Assembly: GCA_036841525.1 (NCBI GenBank)
Contig: DAITVZ010000032.1
Location: forward strand, 1-49,163
DNA from: JAAYEA01 sp012689325
GTDB taxonomy: Bacteria > Chloroflexota > Anaerolineae > JAAYEA01
Direction of reading: 5' to 3'
Length of the DNA stretch: 49,163 nucleotides
Under the pieces are notes generated by a model. The model did no database searches. It saw nothing but the letters and a program-made list of their open reading frames with translations, and was not told the origin of the DNA. Position 1 is the first letter of the stretch, and every line of letters begins with the position of its first letter. This document shows positions 23,631 through 32,331 of this stretch, piece after piece. A program made the translations under genes and the position numbers.

Positions 23631-24647
23631 ATGCTACGTTTCGGATTGGTGGGATATGGCACGCACGCGCGTTGGGCGGTGCGCAAGGCGATCAACGAGA
23701 CCTCGACGCAGGGGCGGATCGTCGCCGTGGCTGAGATCCTGCCGGAGAACTTGGCGCAGCTCGACGAGCCCGGGATCGCCAAGTACACCGACTATCGCGA
23801 GATGTTCGCCAAGGAAAAGCTGGACGCCGTCTATGTCGCCACCAACCCGGAGGCGCACGCGGCCCCCACGATCGATGCGCTGGAGGCCGGGCTGCACGTG
23901 ATCTGCGAAAAGCCCATGGCCGTGACCGTGGCCGATTGCGAGCGCATGGTCGCCGCGGCCAAGCGGACGGGCAAGCGCTTGGCCATCGATTTCGAGAACC
24001 GCTTGATCCCGCACCAGCGCCAGGTGAAGGCCTGGATCGAGGCCGGTTACCTGGGCCGCGTCCGCGCCATCCACTGGCAGCAGATGTGGGACGGCCACAA
24101 GGTCTTTGGGCCCATCGGCGCCCGCCGCGCCCGGCTCACCAACGCCGCGGGCAGCCTCGATTGCTCTATCCACGAGTTGGACCTGGCGCGCTACTTTGTC
24201 GGCGGCGGCGAGTGGCGCGAAATCCAGGCCATGGGCATGTGGTTCGGCGAGCCGGTCGTCCGGTCGCCGCATATCTCGCTGTTGGCCCAGCTTTCCAACG
24301 GCGTGATGGTGACCCTGAACAGCAGCTTTGCCTACACCGCCTATATCCAGCAGACCGCGTATTCCGACGTGCTGACCATCGTCGGCGACAAGGGCGTGGT
24401 CAGCTTTATGGATGACCGCAACGGCAAGGGCGAGGTCAAGCTGGTGAGCGAGGCCAAGGTCGAGACCGTCCCGCACGAGTCGGTGGGGCATGGCATCGCC
24501 ATTGGCTGGGTGGTGGACGAGTTCGCCGCGGTGGTGGAAGGGCGCGCCCCCTGGTCGGACAAGCTCGCTTCCGGCGAGGACGGCCTGATGGCGCAGATCA
24601 TCACGGAGGAAGCCAACCGCCAGTGCATCGCGCGGCGCATCGACTAG
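23631..24647 (+). CDS. Gfo/Idh/MocA family oxidoreductase
   Basis: A 338-residue NAD(P)-dependent oxidoreductase acting on a sugar or cyclitol. The N-terminal Rossmann fold starts MLRFGLVGYGTHA, and the conserved VICEKPMAV (about residues 92-100) carries the family's catalytic Lys. The C-terminal beta-sheet domain has SIHELDLARYF near residue 180. GGGAGGG precedes the ATG at 23631. It is divergent from the URO-D/PHP operon, and the three may act in one carbohydrate pathway (inference from position only). Confidence 0.94.
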   Translation: MLRFGLVGYGTHARWAVRKAINETSTQGRIVAVAEILPENLAQLDEPGIAKYTDYREMFAKEKLDAVYVATNPEAHAAPTIDALEAGLHVICEKPMAVTVADCERMVAAAKRTGKRLAIDFENRLIPHQRQVKAWIEAGYLGRVRAIHWQQMWDGHKVFGPIGARRARLTNAAGSLDCSIHELDLARYFVGGGEWREIQAMGMWFGEPVVRSPHISLLAQLSNGVMVTLNSSFAYTAYIQQTAYSDVLTIVGDKGVVSFMDDRNGKGEVKLVSEAKVETVPHESVGHGIAIGWVVDEFAAVVEGRAPWSDKLASGEDGLMAQIITEEANRQCIARRID

Positions 24648-24663
24648 GCGCATCCTGATGTGG

Positions 24664-24730
24664 CGCAAGCCTCTGGCTTGCGTCCGGTCGCGTATCGCAG
24701 GAGGCAGTGGCGGCCTTGGCCGCCACTGCC
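24664..24730. repeat. two hairpins between oxidoreductase and thioesterase
   Basis: CGCAAGCC/GGCTTGCG (24664-24682) is followed by the perfect stem GGCAGTGGCGGCC-TT-matching arm (24703-24730). No U-tract follows. The pair lies directly after the oxidoreductase gene, so it may act as a weak terminator or belong to a dispersed hairpin family. Confidence 0.65.
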
Positions 24731-24752
24731 TGTTCGAGCAAGGCACGCTACG

Positions 24753-25508
24753 ATGGACGATCCCACGCCAATCTATGAGCAGCCGTTGCGCGTCAGCGCG
24801 ATGGAGTGCGATTTCAAGCGCGAGCTCAAGCCGGCGGCCATCTTTCGGCACCTCTCGGAGGCCGCCGCCGTGCACGCCACCCAACTGGGCGTCGGCTTTG
24901 AAGCCATGTACGCCCGGAACCTCTTTTGGGTGCACTCGCGCATGAGGATCCGCTTTTGCCGCTTTCCTCGCGCCGACGAGGTCGTCACGCTGCGCACCTG
25001 GCCCAAGGATATCCTGCGGCGGCTCCTCTACATCCGCGATTTCGAGGTGCTGGACGCCGAGGGCGAGCGCATCGCTGCGGCGACCTCGGCCTGGCTGATT
25101 ATCGACGCCACCAGCCGTCGCCTGGTCTCACCCAAGGCGGTGGACCTGGCGCTGCCGGCGGCCAGCCGCCGCGTGGGGCTCGACGAGCCGCTCGACCGGC
25201 TGGACCTGGCGCTGGAGGGGGAGGAGCGGCTCCGCGTGCGCGCCGGCTACTCGGCGGTGGACATCCTCGGGCACGTCAACAATAGCCGCTACGTGGACTG
25301 GATCTGCGACGCCTTTCCCATCGAGATGTACCGGGATCAGCGGCTCGAGTGGCTGCAAGTCAACTATGACCACGAGGTGCTGCCCGGCCAGGAAGTCGCG
25401 ATCCTGGCCAGCCCCCGACCGGAGGAGCCCGGCTTGTGGGCGGTGGAGGGGCGCAACTGCGCCAATGACACGCGCGCGTTCGAGGCCCTGCTGCAGTGGC
25501 GGCCATAG
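24753..25508 (+). CDS. acyl-ACP thioesterase-like protein (double hotdog)
   Basis: A 251-residue tandem-hotdog protein of the acyl-ACP thioesterase family, which releases fatty acids from acyl carrier protein. The second hotdog has VDILGHVNNSRYVDW (about residues 168-182), aligned with the D-x-N-x-H-V-N-N active-site motif. The Asp and His are present but the Asn between them is Leu, so catalysis may be altered. A later Glu (YDHEVLPGQ) is kept. ATG at 24753 gives the normal N-terminus; the upstream frame runs through hairpins and has no homology. No strong ribosome site is visible. Confidence 0.85.
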   Translation: MDDPTPIYEQPLRVSAMECDFKRELKPAAIFRHLSEAAAVHATQLGVGFEAMYARNLFWVHSRMRIRFCRFPRADEVVTLRTWPKDILRRLLYIRDFEVLDAEGERIAAATSAWLIIDATSRRLVSPKAVDLALPAASRRVGLDEPLDRLDLALEGEERLRVRAGYSAVDILGHVNNSRYVDWICDAFPIEMYRDQRLEWLQVNYDHEVLPGQEVAILASPRPEEPGLWAVEGRNCANDTRAFEALLQWRP

Positions 25509-25564
25509 GGCTCGCGATCGGCCCATCGCTTGTTTGATACGCCAGGAGGCGAACCGCTCCCGCC

Positions 25565-26800
25565 ATGCCTATACCCATCATCGTCTTGCTGCTCGTCCTT
25601 GTCCTGATCGCAGTTCGCCGGATCGGGCAGGTTCACCTGCAGATCTGGCAGATCATGGGCGGCGCCGCGCTCGTGGTGCTGCTGACGGGGCAGATCGCCC
25701 CTGCCGATGCGCTGGCGGCGATCAACACCGACGTGATGCTCTTCCTGCTGGGCATGTTCGTGGTGGGCCAGGCGCTGGAGGCCAGCGGCTACCTGGCGCA
25801 CCTCTCCTATAGCCTCTTTCGGCGGGCGCGCACCGGCGACCAACTCTTGCTCTTGCTGCTGCTGGGGATGGGGCTGGGCGCGGCGCTGCTGATGAACGAT
25901 ACCATCGCCATCGTGGGCACGCCCATGGTGGTGGCGCTGGCCTGCGCCCACCAGCTCCCGGCGCGGATGCTGATGCTGGCGCTGGCCTTTGCCGTCACCA
26001 TCGGCAGCGTGATGAGCCCCATCGGCAACCCCCAGAACCTGCTTATCGCCCTCAACGGCGGCCTGGAGAGCCCCTTCGTCACCTTTTTGCGCTACCTGCT
26101 GGCGCCCACGCTGCTCAATCTCGGCGTTGCCTTTGCCTTGCTCAAGCTCTATTACCGCCGCGAGATGAGCGCTTGCCAGGTCTGCCATGTGGAGACGGGG
26201 ATCGCCGATGAGGGCCTGGCGCGCTGGTGCCGCGTGGCGGTGGGGCTGCTGGTCGCGCTGATCCTGGCCAAGATCGCCACGGTCTCGTTCCGGCTCCCCT
26301 TTGACCTGAGCCTGGTGGCCATCGCCCTGATCCCGGCGGTGCCGATCCTGGTCTTTAGCCCGCGCCGCTGGCAGGTGCTGAGGGGGGTGGACTGGTCCAC
26401 GCTGGTCTTTTTCGCCGCCATGTTCGTGCTGATGGAAAGCGTCTGGGAGACGGGCGTCATCCAATCGGCGATCGGGAATATGGGGATCAACGTGAACGCG
26501 ACGGGGACGATCCTGGGGGTGAGCGTGGCGCTGAGCCAGCTCATCTCCAATGTGCCGCTGGTGGCGCTCTACCTGCCGATGCTGCTGGAGGCCGGGGCGG
26601 GCACGCGCGAGCTGATGGCCCTGGCGGCGGGAAGCACCGTGGCGGGGAACCTGCTCATCCTCGGCGCGGCCAGCAACGTGATCATTATCCACAACGCCGA
26701 AAAGCGCTGCGGCGAGACGCTCACCTTCTGGGAGTTTGCGCGGGTGGGCCTTCCCCTCACCGCGCTGAACGTGGCCATCTACTGGCTCTTCCTGCGCTAG
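25565..26800 (+). CDS. ArsB/NhaD-type ion permease (SLC13/anion transporter superfamily)
   Basis: A 411-residue integral membrane protein with about eleven helices. Two inverted halves each hold a conserved loop: MNDTIAIVGTP with SPIGNPQNLL in the first half, SNVPLVALYLP with AGNLLILGAASNVI in the second. This is the ion-transporter superfamily that includes ArsB, NhaD and dicarboxylate carriers. The substrate is not evident; no ars genes are adjacent. CAGGAGGCG lies about 13 nt before the ATG. It ends at a hairpin shared with a convergent gene. Confidence 0.9.
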   Translation: MPIPIIVLLLVLVLIAVRRIGQVHLQIWQIMGGAALVVLLTGQIAPADALAAINTDVMLFLLGMFVVGQALEASGYLAHLSYSLFRRARTGDQLLLLLLLGMGLGAALLMNDTIAIVGTPMVVALACAHQLPARMLMLALAFAVTIGSVMSPIGNPQNLLIALNGGLESPFVTFLRYLLAPTLLNLGVAFALLKLYYRREMSACQVCHVETGIADEGLARWCRVAVGLLVALILAKIATVSFRLPFDLSLVAIALIPAVPILVFSPRRWQVLRGVDWSTLVFFAAMFVLMESVWETGVIQSAIGNMGINVNATGTILGVSVALSQLISNVPLVALYLPMLLEAGAGTRELMALAAGSTVAGNLLILGAASNVIIIHNAEKRCGETLTFWEFARVGLPLTALNVAIYWLFLR

Positions 26801-26806
26801 GGCAGC

Positions 26807-26842
26807 AAAAAGACCTCGGGGCCTTGAGACCCGCGAGGTCTT
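26807..26842 (-). terminator. intrinsic terminator of the glycine-rich small gene
   Basis: Stem AAGACCTCG/CGAGGTCTT (26810-26818, 26834-26842). On the minus strand it is followed by TTTTT (26811-26807). It lies 15 nt past the stop of the gene at 26857. Confidence 0.7.
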
Positions 26843-26856
26843 GGCGAAGCGGATGG

Positions 26857-27147
26857 TTACTTTTTGGCCATGGCCTGCTTGATCAGGCCGACGATCGCCA
26901 TCAGCACGCCGCCGCCCACGCCGCCGCCGGCGACGCTGGACAGGATGGAGCCGAGGTCGAGGCCGCCGGCCGCCGCGCCGCCCACGCCGAGCATGCCCAG
27001 CAACTGGCCGCCCAGCGCGCCGCCGAGGATGCCGGCGATGCTATTGCCCACGGGTCCCAGGTCCAGCTTTTTGATGAGGGCCGCGATGATGTTTCCACCG
27101 GCCGCGCCGCTCACTAACTGGATGATCAGCGGCAGAATCGTTTCCAT
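26857..27147 (-). CDS. small glycine-rich hydrophobic protein
   Basis: A 96-residue protein with METILPLIIQLVSGAAGGN at the start, a central Gly/Ala/Leu-rich region and a basic C-terminus (IKQAMAKK). The first part resembles a widespread family of short hypothetical proteins with the GNIIAA..LGPVGNSIAGI..GGxLGGQ pattern, perhaps membrane-associated. GGAGGAGAGAC precedes the ATG. It has its own promoter and terminator, so it is an independent transcription unit. Function unknown. Confidence 0.82.
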   Translation of the reverse strand: METILPLIIQLVSGAAGGNIIAALIKKLDLGPVGNSIAGILGGALGGQLLGMLGVGGAAAGGLDLGSILSSVAGGGVGGGVLMAIVGLIKQAMAKK

Positions 27148-27278
27148 GTCTCTCCTCCTTGGAGGTTTGATGGATCTGCTCTGACGGAAGGGGTTTCCAG
27201 GAGCCCCGGATGAGGCCCTGGCCGTCGCTGGCTTGGGGATCACCACGTTGTCCCGTCCACCAGTTCGAGCCTGCAATC

Positions 27279-27306
27279 AGCATAGCACAGATTTGGGCAT
27301 TGTCAA
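27279..27306 (-). promoter_or_regulatory. strong sigma-70-type promoter of the glycine-rich gene
   Basis: Minus strand: TTGACA (27301-27306), a 16-bp spacer, then TATGCT (27279-27284). It gives a leader of about 125 nt before the ATG at 27147. Confidence 0.65.
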
Positions 27307-27336
27307 GGCGGCGGCCAGTTCGTAGCGCAGGCCAGA

Positions 27337-27365
27337 TTGTGCTGTCGCCTGATCGGTGCTATACT
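27337..27365 (+). promoter_or_regulatory. promoter upstream of the binding-protein gene
   Basis: TTGTGC (27337-27342), a 17-bp spacer, then TATACT (27360-27365). It lies about 185 nt before the binding-protein ATG, leaving a leader that holds one short ORF. It is divergent from the promoter at 27279-27306. Confidence 0.5.
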
Positions 27366-27472
27366 GGTCACATACCCCTCCACCCGCACTGCTCTCCGGA
27401 GATCATCAGATCCCCCCAGAGAATGCATTACCGAGCGTGTCGCTCGAATAACGGCTGTCCACTGAGGAGGCG

Positions 27473-27526
27473 ATGCCGTGTAAAGAGGCGTGTTGTCTGC
27501 TACGACTAGAGCTATTCTCAGGTTAG
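27473..27526 (+). CDS. possible 17-codon Cys-rich leader ORF
   Basis: ATG at 27473 follows GAGGAGG with a rather short 2-nt gap and encodes MPCKEACCLLRLELFSG, ending TAG at 27524-27526, 23 nt before the binding-protein ATG. Three of its first eight residues are Cys. It could be a regulatory leader peptide or chance. There is no homology to judge by. Confidence 0.3.
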   Translation: MPCKEACCLLRLELFSG

Positions 27527-27549
27527 CATTGCCAAGGAGGCAAGTTCAG

Positions 27550-29556
27550 ATGTCTAGAGACACAAGGCCTATTTCCCGTCGCGAGTTTCTGAGAGCGGCC
27601 GCCATGGCGGCGGCGGCCGGCCTGATCCAGGCCTGCGCTGGCACCCCTGCGCCGACCAGCGCACCCGCCGCGCCCACGACGGCCCCAACCAGTGCCGCTG
27701 CTGCGCCAACAGCTACCGCTGAGCCGGCCGCGCAGTACAAAGAAGCCCCCATGCTGGCCGAGTTGGTCAAGGCGGGCAAGCTCCCGCCGGTCAAGGATAG
27801 GGTGGGCGATGAACCCCAGGTCGTCACGCCAGTCGAGGAGATCGGCCAATACGGGGGCACCTGGCACCGCATGTCCATCTCGCAGGGCGATATCCGCACG
27901 CCGGACCGCCTGATGTACGACAACCTGATCCGCTGGGATAAGAACGGGGCCGAGATGGTCCCCAACGTCGCCAAAAGCTGGGAGGTCTCTCCCGACGGCA
28001 AGTCGTTCACCTTCCGCCTGCGCAAAGGGATGAAGTGGTCCGACGGTGCGCCGTTCGGCGCCGATGACCTCATGTTCTACTTTGTGGATCACTGCGGAAA
28101 CGCGGACCTCACGCCGAGCTTTCCCGCGGGCCTCACCAGCGCCGGCGAGCCGGTCAAAGCGGAGAAGCTCGACGACTATAGCGTGCGCCTAAGCTTTACG
28201 GGGGTGCCTCACGGCCTCTTTATGGTCGTGCTGGCCTCGGGCGACTATGGCTATGCCCTGACCATGTACCCCAAGCACTACGCCCAGCAGTTTCACCCCA
28301 ACTATGTCGAGAAGACCAAGTTGGACGCCGCGGTCAAGGCGGCGGGATTCGAGGCCTGGTATCAGCTCTATGGCAACAAGGTCGGCAGCAACCCCACCAA
28401 GACCAACGTAGAGCTGCCGGTCATCCATGCCTGGAAGATGACGCAGCCCCCGCCGGCCATACCCGCGATCATGGAACGCAACCCCTACTATTGGAAAGTG
28501 GATACCGCCGGCAATCAGTTGCCGTACATCGACAAGATGGAGCACCTGATCGTCGAGAACGCCCAGGCGGTCAACCTGCAGGCCATCGCCGGCAACGTGG
28601 ATATGCAGCTGCGTCACATGCTCTTTAGCAACTATCCGCTCTTTCAGGACGGCAAGGAAAAGGGCGACTATCGCATCCTGCAGTGGACGCGCGGCTATGT
28701 GACCGATGCCGCAATCTGCCCGGGCCTAGCGCATGCCGACCCGGTCATGCGGCAGATCCTGGGCCAGAAGGAGCTGCGCTGGGCTCTTTCGCTGGGTATC
28801 AAGCGCGATGAGATCATCCAGGCGATCTATCTGGGCATGGCCGAGCCCAATCAGGTCTCGCCGCTCAAGACCTCCCCGTTCTACTGGGAGGAGCAGGCCA
28901 AGAACCTGATCGAGTACGACCCGGCCCGGGCGAATTCGCTGCTGGACGGGCTGGGCTACACTCAGAAGGATGGGGACGGCTACCGGCTGCGCCCCGATGG
29001 CAAGCGGCTGTCTCTTGTCTTTGAGTATACCGCAGCGTTTGGATCATGGGGGGACATCGGCGAGCTCCTGGCCGCGAACTGGAAGGAGATCGGCATCGAG
29101 CTGATCGTTAAGGAGATCGCGCGCGAGCTGCTGTATGAGCGCAAGCTGGCCGGCACGATCGACATCACCATGTGGACCGGGAGCGCCGAGCTCAACCCGC
29201 TGATCGACCCCAACATGTTCTTGCCCCAGGGCGACTCGTTCAACGCGATGCCCTTTGCGAACTGGTACAATACCGGCGGCAAGGATGGGGAGGAGCCGAC
29301 TGGCGATCTGCGGCAGGCGCAAAAGCTGTACGATGAGATCAAGGCCAGCGTCGATATTGAGAAGCAGAAGGCGCTCTTCCGACAGATCCTGGAGATGAAC
29401 AAGGAAAACCTCTGGGTCATCGGGATCTGCACCGCGCCGCCCGAGTTGGTCATCGTCAAGAACAAGTTCCGCAACGTGCCCGAGTCGGCCGTCAGCGACT
29501 GGCAGTTACTCACGCCGGGCAACACCATGCCGGAGCAGTATTTCTGGAAAAGCTAG
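27550..29556 (+). CDS. family-5 ABC substrate-binding lipoprotein (OppA/DppA-like)
   Basis: A 668-residue extracellular binding protein. The N-terminus combines a Tat motif (SRREFL) with a lipobox ending at Cys (LIQAC), followed by an Ala/Pro/Thr linker, then an SBP_bac_5 domain (for example DNLIRWDKNG, VAKSWEVSPDGKSFTFRLRKGMKWSDG split by family spacing). It would bind oligopeptides or oligosaccharides outside the cell. AAGGAGG (27534-27540) supports ATG 27550. No permease or ATPase genes are adjacent and a terminator follows, so it is an orphan; it may serve the importer at 97-2243 or one elsewhere. Confidence 0.94.
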   Translation: MSRDTRPISRREFLRAAAMAAAAGLIQACAGTPAPTSAPAAPTTAPTSAAAAPTATAEPAAQYKEAPMLAELVKAGKLPPVKDRVGDEPQVVTPVEEIGQYGGTWHRMSISQGDIRTPDRLMYDNLIRWDKNGAEMVPNVAKSWEVSPDGKSFTFRLRKGMKWSDGAPFGADDLMFYFVDHCGNADLTPSFPAGLTSAGEPVKAEKLDDYSVRLSFTGVPHGLFMVVLASGDYGYALTMYPKHYAQQFHPNYVEKTKLDAAVKAAGFEAWYQLYGNKVGSNPTKTNVELPVIHAWKMTQPPPAIPAIMERNPYYWKVDTAGNQLPYIDKMEHLIVENAQAVNLQAIAGNVDMQLRHMLFSNYPLFQDGKEKGDYRILQWTRGYVTDAAICPGLAHADPVMRQILGQKELRWALSLGIKRDEIIQAIYLGMAEPNQVSPLKTSPFYWEEQAKNLIEYDPARANSLLDGLGYTQKDGDGYRLRPDGKRLSLVFEYTAAFGSWGDIGELLAANWKEIGIELIVKEIARELLYERKLAGTIDITMWTGSAELNPLIDPNMFLPQGDSFNAMPFANWYNTGGKDGEEPTGDLRQAQKLYDEIKASVDIEKQKALFRQILEMNKENLWVIGICTAPPELVIVKNKFRNVPESAVSDWQLLTPGNTMPEQYFWKS

Positions 29557-29597
29557 CCCAGCTTGGGCGTCCTGCCGGGATTCGGCACAACAGAGCA

Positions 29598-29628
29598 GGC
29601 GGGGGCCATCTGGCCCCCGCCTTTTTTT
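29598..29628 (+). terminator. intrinsic terminator of the binding-protein gene
   Basis: Perfect 11-bp stem GGCGGGGGCCA-TC-TGGCCCCCGCC (29598-29621) followed by seven T (29622-29628), 42 nt after the stop. Confidence 0.9.
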
Positions 29629-29646
29629 CCCCGTCGTCTCCGGGGC

Positions 29647-30381
29647 TCAGCGCAGCGGTATCCCCTCTGCCGCCAGGGCCGCCGTTAGGGCCTGCTCCAA
29701 CTGGTCGAAAAAACCGTCGGTCATCTGATCCGTCAGGCCGTGCTCCCGATAGACCCAATCCGCATGATGATAGTTCATCCGATCCAGGAGGGCGTAATCG
29801 ATCTTGCCCGCCAGCAGGCCCGGCAGCTCTTCCGCGCCGGGCAGCATGGGCGCGATCATGGCATAGGTCCTGATCCCGGCCTGGTGGAGCTGGTCCAGGG
29901 CGCGGATCCTGCCGGCGATGGCGGGCGCCTCGGGCTCGAATAGCTCCCGGATGGCGTCGTCGGCGGTGGGGATGCTGAAGCCGACCTCGAATCGCTCGCC
30001 GGCCTTGAGCACGTCGAGGTCCCGCAGGACCAGCGGCGAGCGCGTCTGCACCACCACCGGCCAGCCGTGCTCCGCCAGGATCTCCAGGCATTGGCGCGTG
30101 AGCCGATATTGGGCTTCGAGCGGCTGATACGGGTCGCAGACCCCGCTCACCCAGACCGTGCCCGGCTTTTTCCTGACGATCTCTCGCCGCAAGAGCTCCG
30201 GCGCGTTGACCTTGGCGTCCACGAACTGGCCCCAGGGCTCCCGGTGCCCCGTGAAGCGCTTCATGAAGCGGGCGTAGCAGTAAGAGCAGCCGTGCTGGCA
30301 GCCCGTGTATGGGTTGATCACGTAAGGATAGACTTGCGAAGCCGAGAGGATGCTCTTGGCCTCGACTTCTCGGACGATCAT
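29647..30381 (-). CDS. radical SAM protein (SplB-like)
   Basis: A 244-residue radical SAM enzyme. The 4Fe-4S motif CxxxCxxC is at Cys28, Cys32 and Cys35 (TGCQHGCSYCYA). It resembles the SplB-related 'DNA repair photolyase' group (INPYTGCQHGC, VWVSGVCDPYQP). That name reflects homology to spore photoproduct lyase; the substrate is not known. The ATG at 30381 has GGAGGACCGC upstream, better than two earlier in-frame ATGs. It follows the ABC exporter genes on the same strand by 72 nt. Confidence 0.9.
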   Translation of the reverse strand: MIVREVEAKSILSASQVYPYVINPYTGCQHGCSYCYARFMKRFTGHREPWGQFVDAKVNAPELLRREIVRKKPGTVWVSGVCDPYQPLEAQYRLTRQCLEILAEHGWPVVVQTRSPLVLRDLDVLKAGERFEVGFSIPTADDAIRELFEPEAPAIAGRIRALDQLHQAGIRTYAMIAPMLPGAEELPGLLAGKIDYALLDRMNYHHADWVYREHGLTDQMTDGFFDQLEQALTAALAAEGIPLR

Positions 30382-30453
30382 GCGGTCCTCCATGGGTGCA
30401 AACGGCGGGCAGCCAGCGCACAATCCGGAGGATTGTGCTACGGGCGCCGCGGG

Positions 30454-32331
30454 CTAGGCCGCCACCCGGTCGAACTGGCTATTGTACATGTTGGCGTAAA
30501 AGCCGCCCCGCGCCAGCAGCTCCTCGTGCGTGCCTTGCTCCACGATATCGCCCTCGTTCAGGCAGAGGATCAGATCGGCGTTGCGGATGGTGGAGAGCCG
30601 GTGGGCGATGATAAAGCTCGTCCGGCCCCTGGTCAGCTCGTCCATGGCCCGCTGGATCAGGATCTCGGTGCGGGTGTCCACCGAGCTGGTGGCCTCGTCC
30701 AGGATCATGATCTGGCTATCCGCCAACACCGCCCGCGCGATGGTCAGCAACTGCTTCTCCCCCTGGGAGAGGTTGCTGGCCTCCTCGTTCAGCTCCATGT
30801 GGTAGCTTTCGGGCAGCGTCCGGATAAAGTGGTCGGCCTGGGCCACCTGAGCCGCCGCCGCCACCTCGTCGTCGCTGGCCTCCCGGCGGCTGTAGCGGAC
30901 GTTGTCCATGATCGTGCCGTTAAAGAGCCAGGTGTCCTGCAAGACCATCCCGAACTCGCTGCGCAGATCCCGGCGGGCGAAGGAGGTGATGTCGTGGCCG
31001 TCCACATAGATGGCGCCGCCCTGCAGGTCGTGGAAGCGCATCAGCAGCTTGACCAGGGTGGTCTTGCCGGCGCCCGTCGGCCCGACGATGGCGACCTTTT
31101 GCCCCGCCTTGATCTCGGCGGAGAAATCGTGGATGACGATCTTGTCCGTGTCCTCGTAGCCGAACTTGACGTGGTCAAAGGTCACGTCGCCGCGGATGTT
31201 GGCGGTGGCCATCTCCATGGTGGCGGCGGTCGCGGGCTCCTCCCGCTCCTCCAAGAACTCAAAGACGCGCTCCGCGGCGGCCACCATCATCTGCAGTTGG
31301 TTCGAGATGTTGGCCATCTGGCTGATCGGCTGGGTGAAGGAGCGGACGTACTGGATGAAGGCCTGGATGCCGCCGATGGTCATGCGGCCGCCCGCCGCCA
31401 TGGCCGCGCCGACAATGCAGATCACCACATAGCCGAGGTTGCCCACAAAGACCATCATCGGCATCATCAGCCCGGAAAGGAACTGGGCTTTCCAGGCCGA
31501 CTCGTAGAGCTGGTCGTTCTGCGCGTCGAACCCGGCGAGGGCGCGTTCCTCGCCATTGAAGGCCTTGACCACCACGTGGCCGCCGTACATCTCTTCCACG
31601 TGGCCGTTGACCGCGCCCAAGTACTTTTGCTGGCCGACAAAGTGCTGTTGCGACTTGCGCACCACGCCCATGACCAGGCCCAGCGAGATCGGCAGGATGC
31701 CCAGCGCGACCAGGGTGAGCAGCGGGCTGATGGAGAGCATCATGATCAGCACGCCGACCAACGTCGCGGAGGAGGTGATGATCTGGGTGATGCTCTGGCT
31801 CAGGCTCATGTTGAGGGTGTCCACGTCGTTGGTGATGCGCGACAGCACCTCGCCGTGGCTGGTGCGGTTAAAGTAGGAGAGCGGCAGGCGGTTGATCTTG
31901 CGCATCAGGGCATTGCGCATGTTATAGGCGACCTTGGTCGAGATGTCGGCCATGATCCGCCCCTGGAGGTAGGAAAAGGCGGCGCTGGTCAGGTAGAGGC
32001 CGGCCAGGGTGAGGACGATCCTGCCGATATAGTCGAAATCGATCCGGCCCGCGCCGCCGGCCATCTTGCTCATGATCCCGCGGGCGAGCTCGTCGGTGAT
32101 CCTGGACAGGATCTTGGGGCCCACGATGGTAAAGACCGTGGAGGTGGCGGCAAAGATCAGCACCGCCACAAGCCACCACTTGAAGGGGGCCAGGTAGGCC
32201 AATAGCTTCTTGCCGCTGCCCTTAAAGTCCTTGGCCTTGACCACCACCCCCATGCCGTGCATCCCTGGCCCGCCGCCCATCGGCCTGCCGCCGGGAGGGC
32301 CCTGTCGCTGCTCGCGCCTCGCTGTGGTCAT
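30454..32331 (-). CDS. ABC exporter half-transporter, catalytic subunit
   Basis: A 625-residue type IV ABC exporter half: six TM helices (about residues 40-320) and an ATPase domain. Its nucleotide motifs are canonical: Walker A GPTGAGKT (417-424), signature LSQGEKQ (521-527), Walker B ending Asp545-Glu546, and switch His577. It pairs with the upstream gene, overlapping it by 4 nt (ATGA). Such heterodimers (TM287/288, BmrCD type) export drugs or lipids using one active site. This is the half with the catalytic Glu. Confidence 0.95.
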   Translation of the reverse strand: MTTARREQRQGPPGGRPMGGGPGMHGMGVVVKAKDFKGSGKKLLAYLAPFKWWLVAVLIFAATSTVFTIVGPKILSRITDELARGIMSKMAGGAGRIDFDYIGRIVLTLAGLYLTSAAFSYLQGRIMADISTKVAYNMRNALMRKINRLPLSYFNRTSHGEVLSRITNDVDTLNMSLSQSITQIITSSATLVGVLIMMLSISPLLTLVALGILPISLGLVMGVVRKSQQHFVGQQKYLGAVNGHVEEMYGGHVVVKAFNGEERALAGFDAQNDQLYESAWKAQFLSGLMMPMMVFVGNLGYVVICIVGAAMAAGGRMTIGGIQAFIQYVRSFTQPISQMANISNQLQMMVAAAERVFEFLEEREEPATAATMEMATANIRGDVTFDHVKFGYEDTDKIVIHDFSAEIKAGQKVAIVGPTGAGKTTLVKLLMRFHDLQGGAIYVDGHDITSFARRDLRSEFGMVLQDTWLFNGTIMDNVRYSRREASDDEVAAAAQVAQADHFIRTLPESYHMELNEEASNLSQGEKQLLTIARAVLADSQIMILDEATSSVDTRTEILIQRAMDELTRGRTSFIIAHRLSTIRNADLILCLNEGDIVEQGTHEELLARGGFYANMYNSQFDRVAA

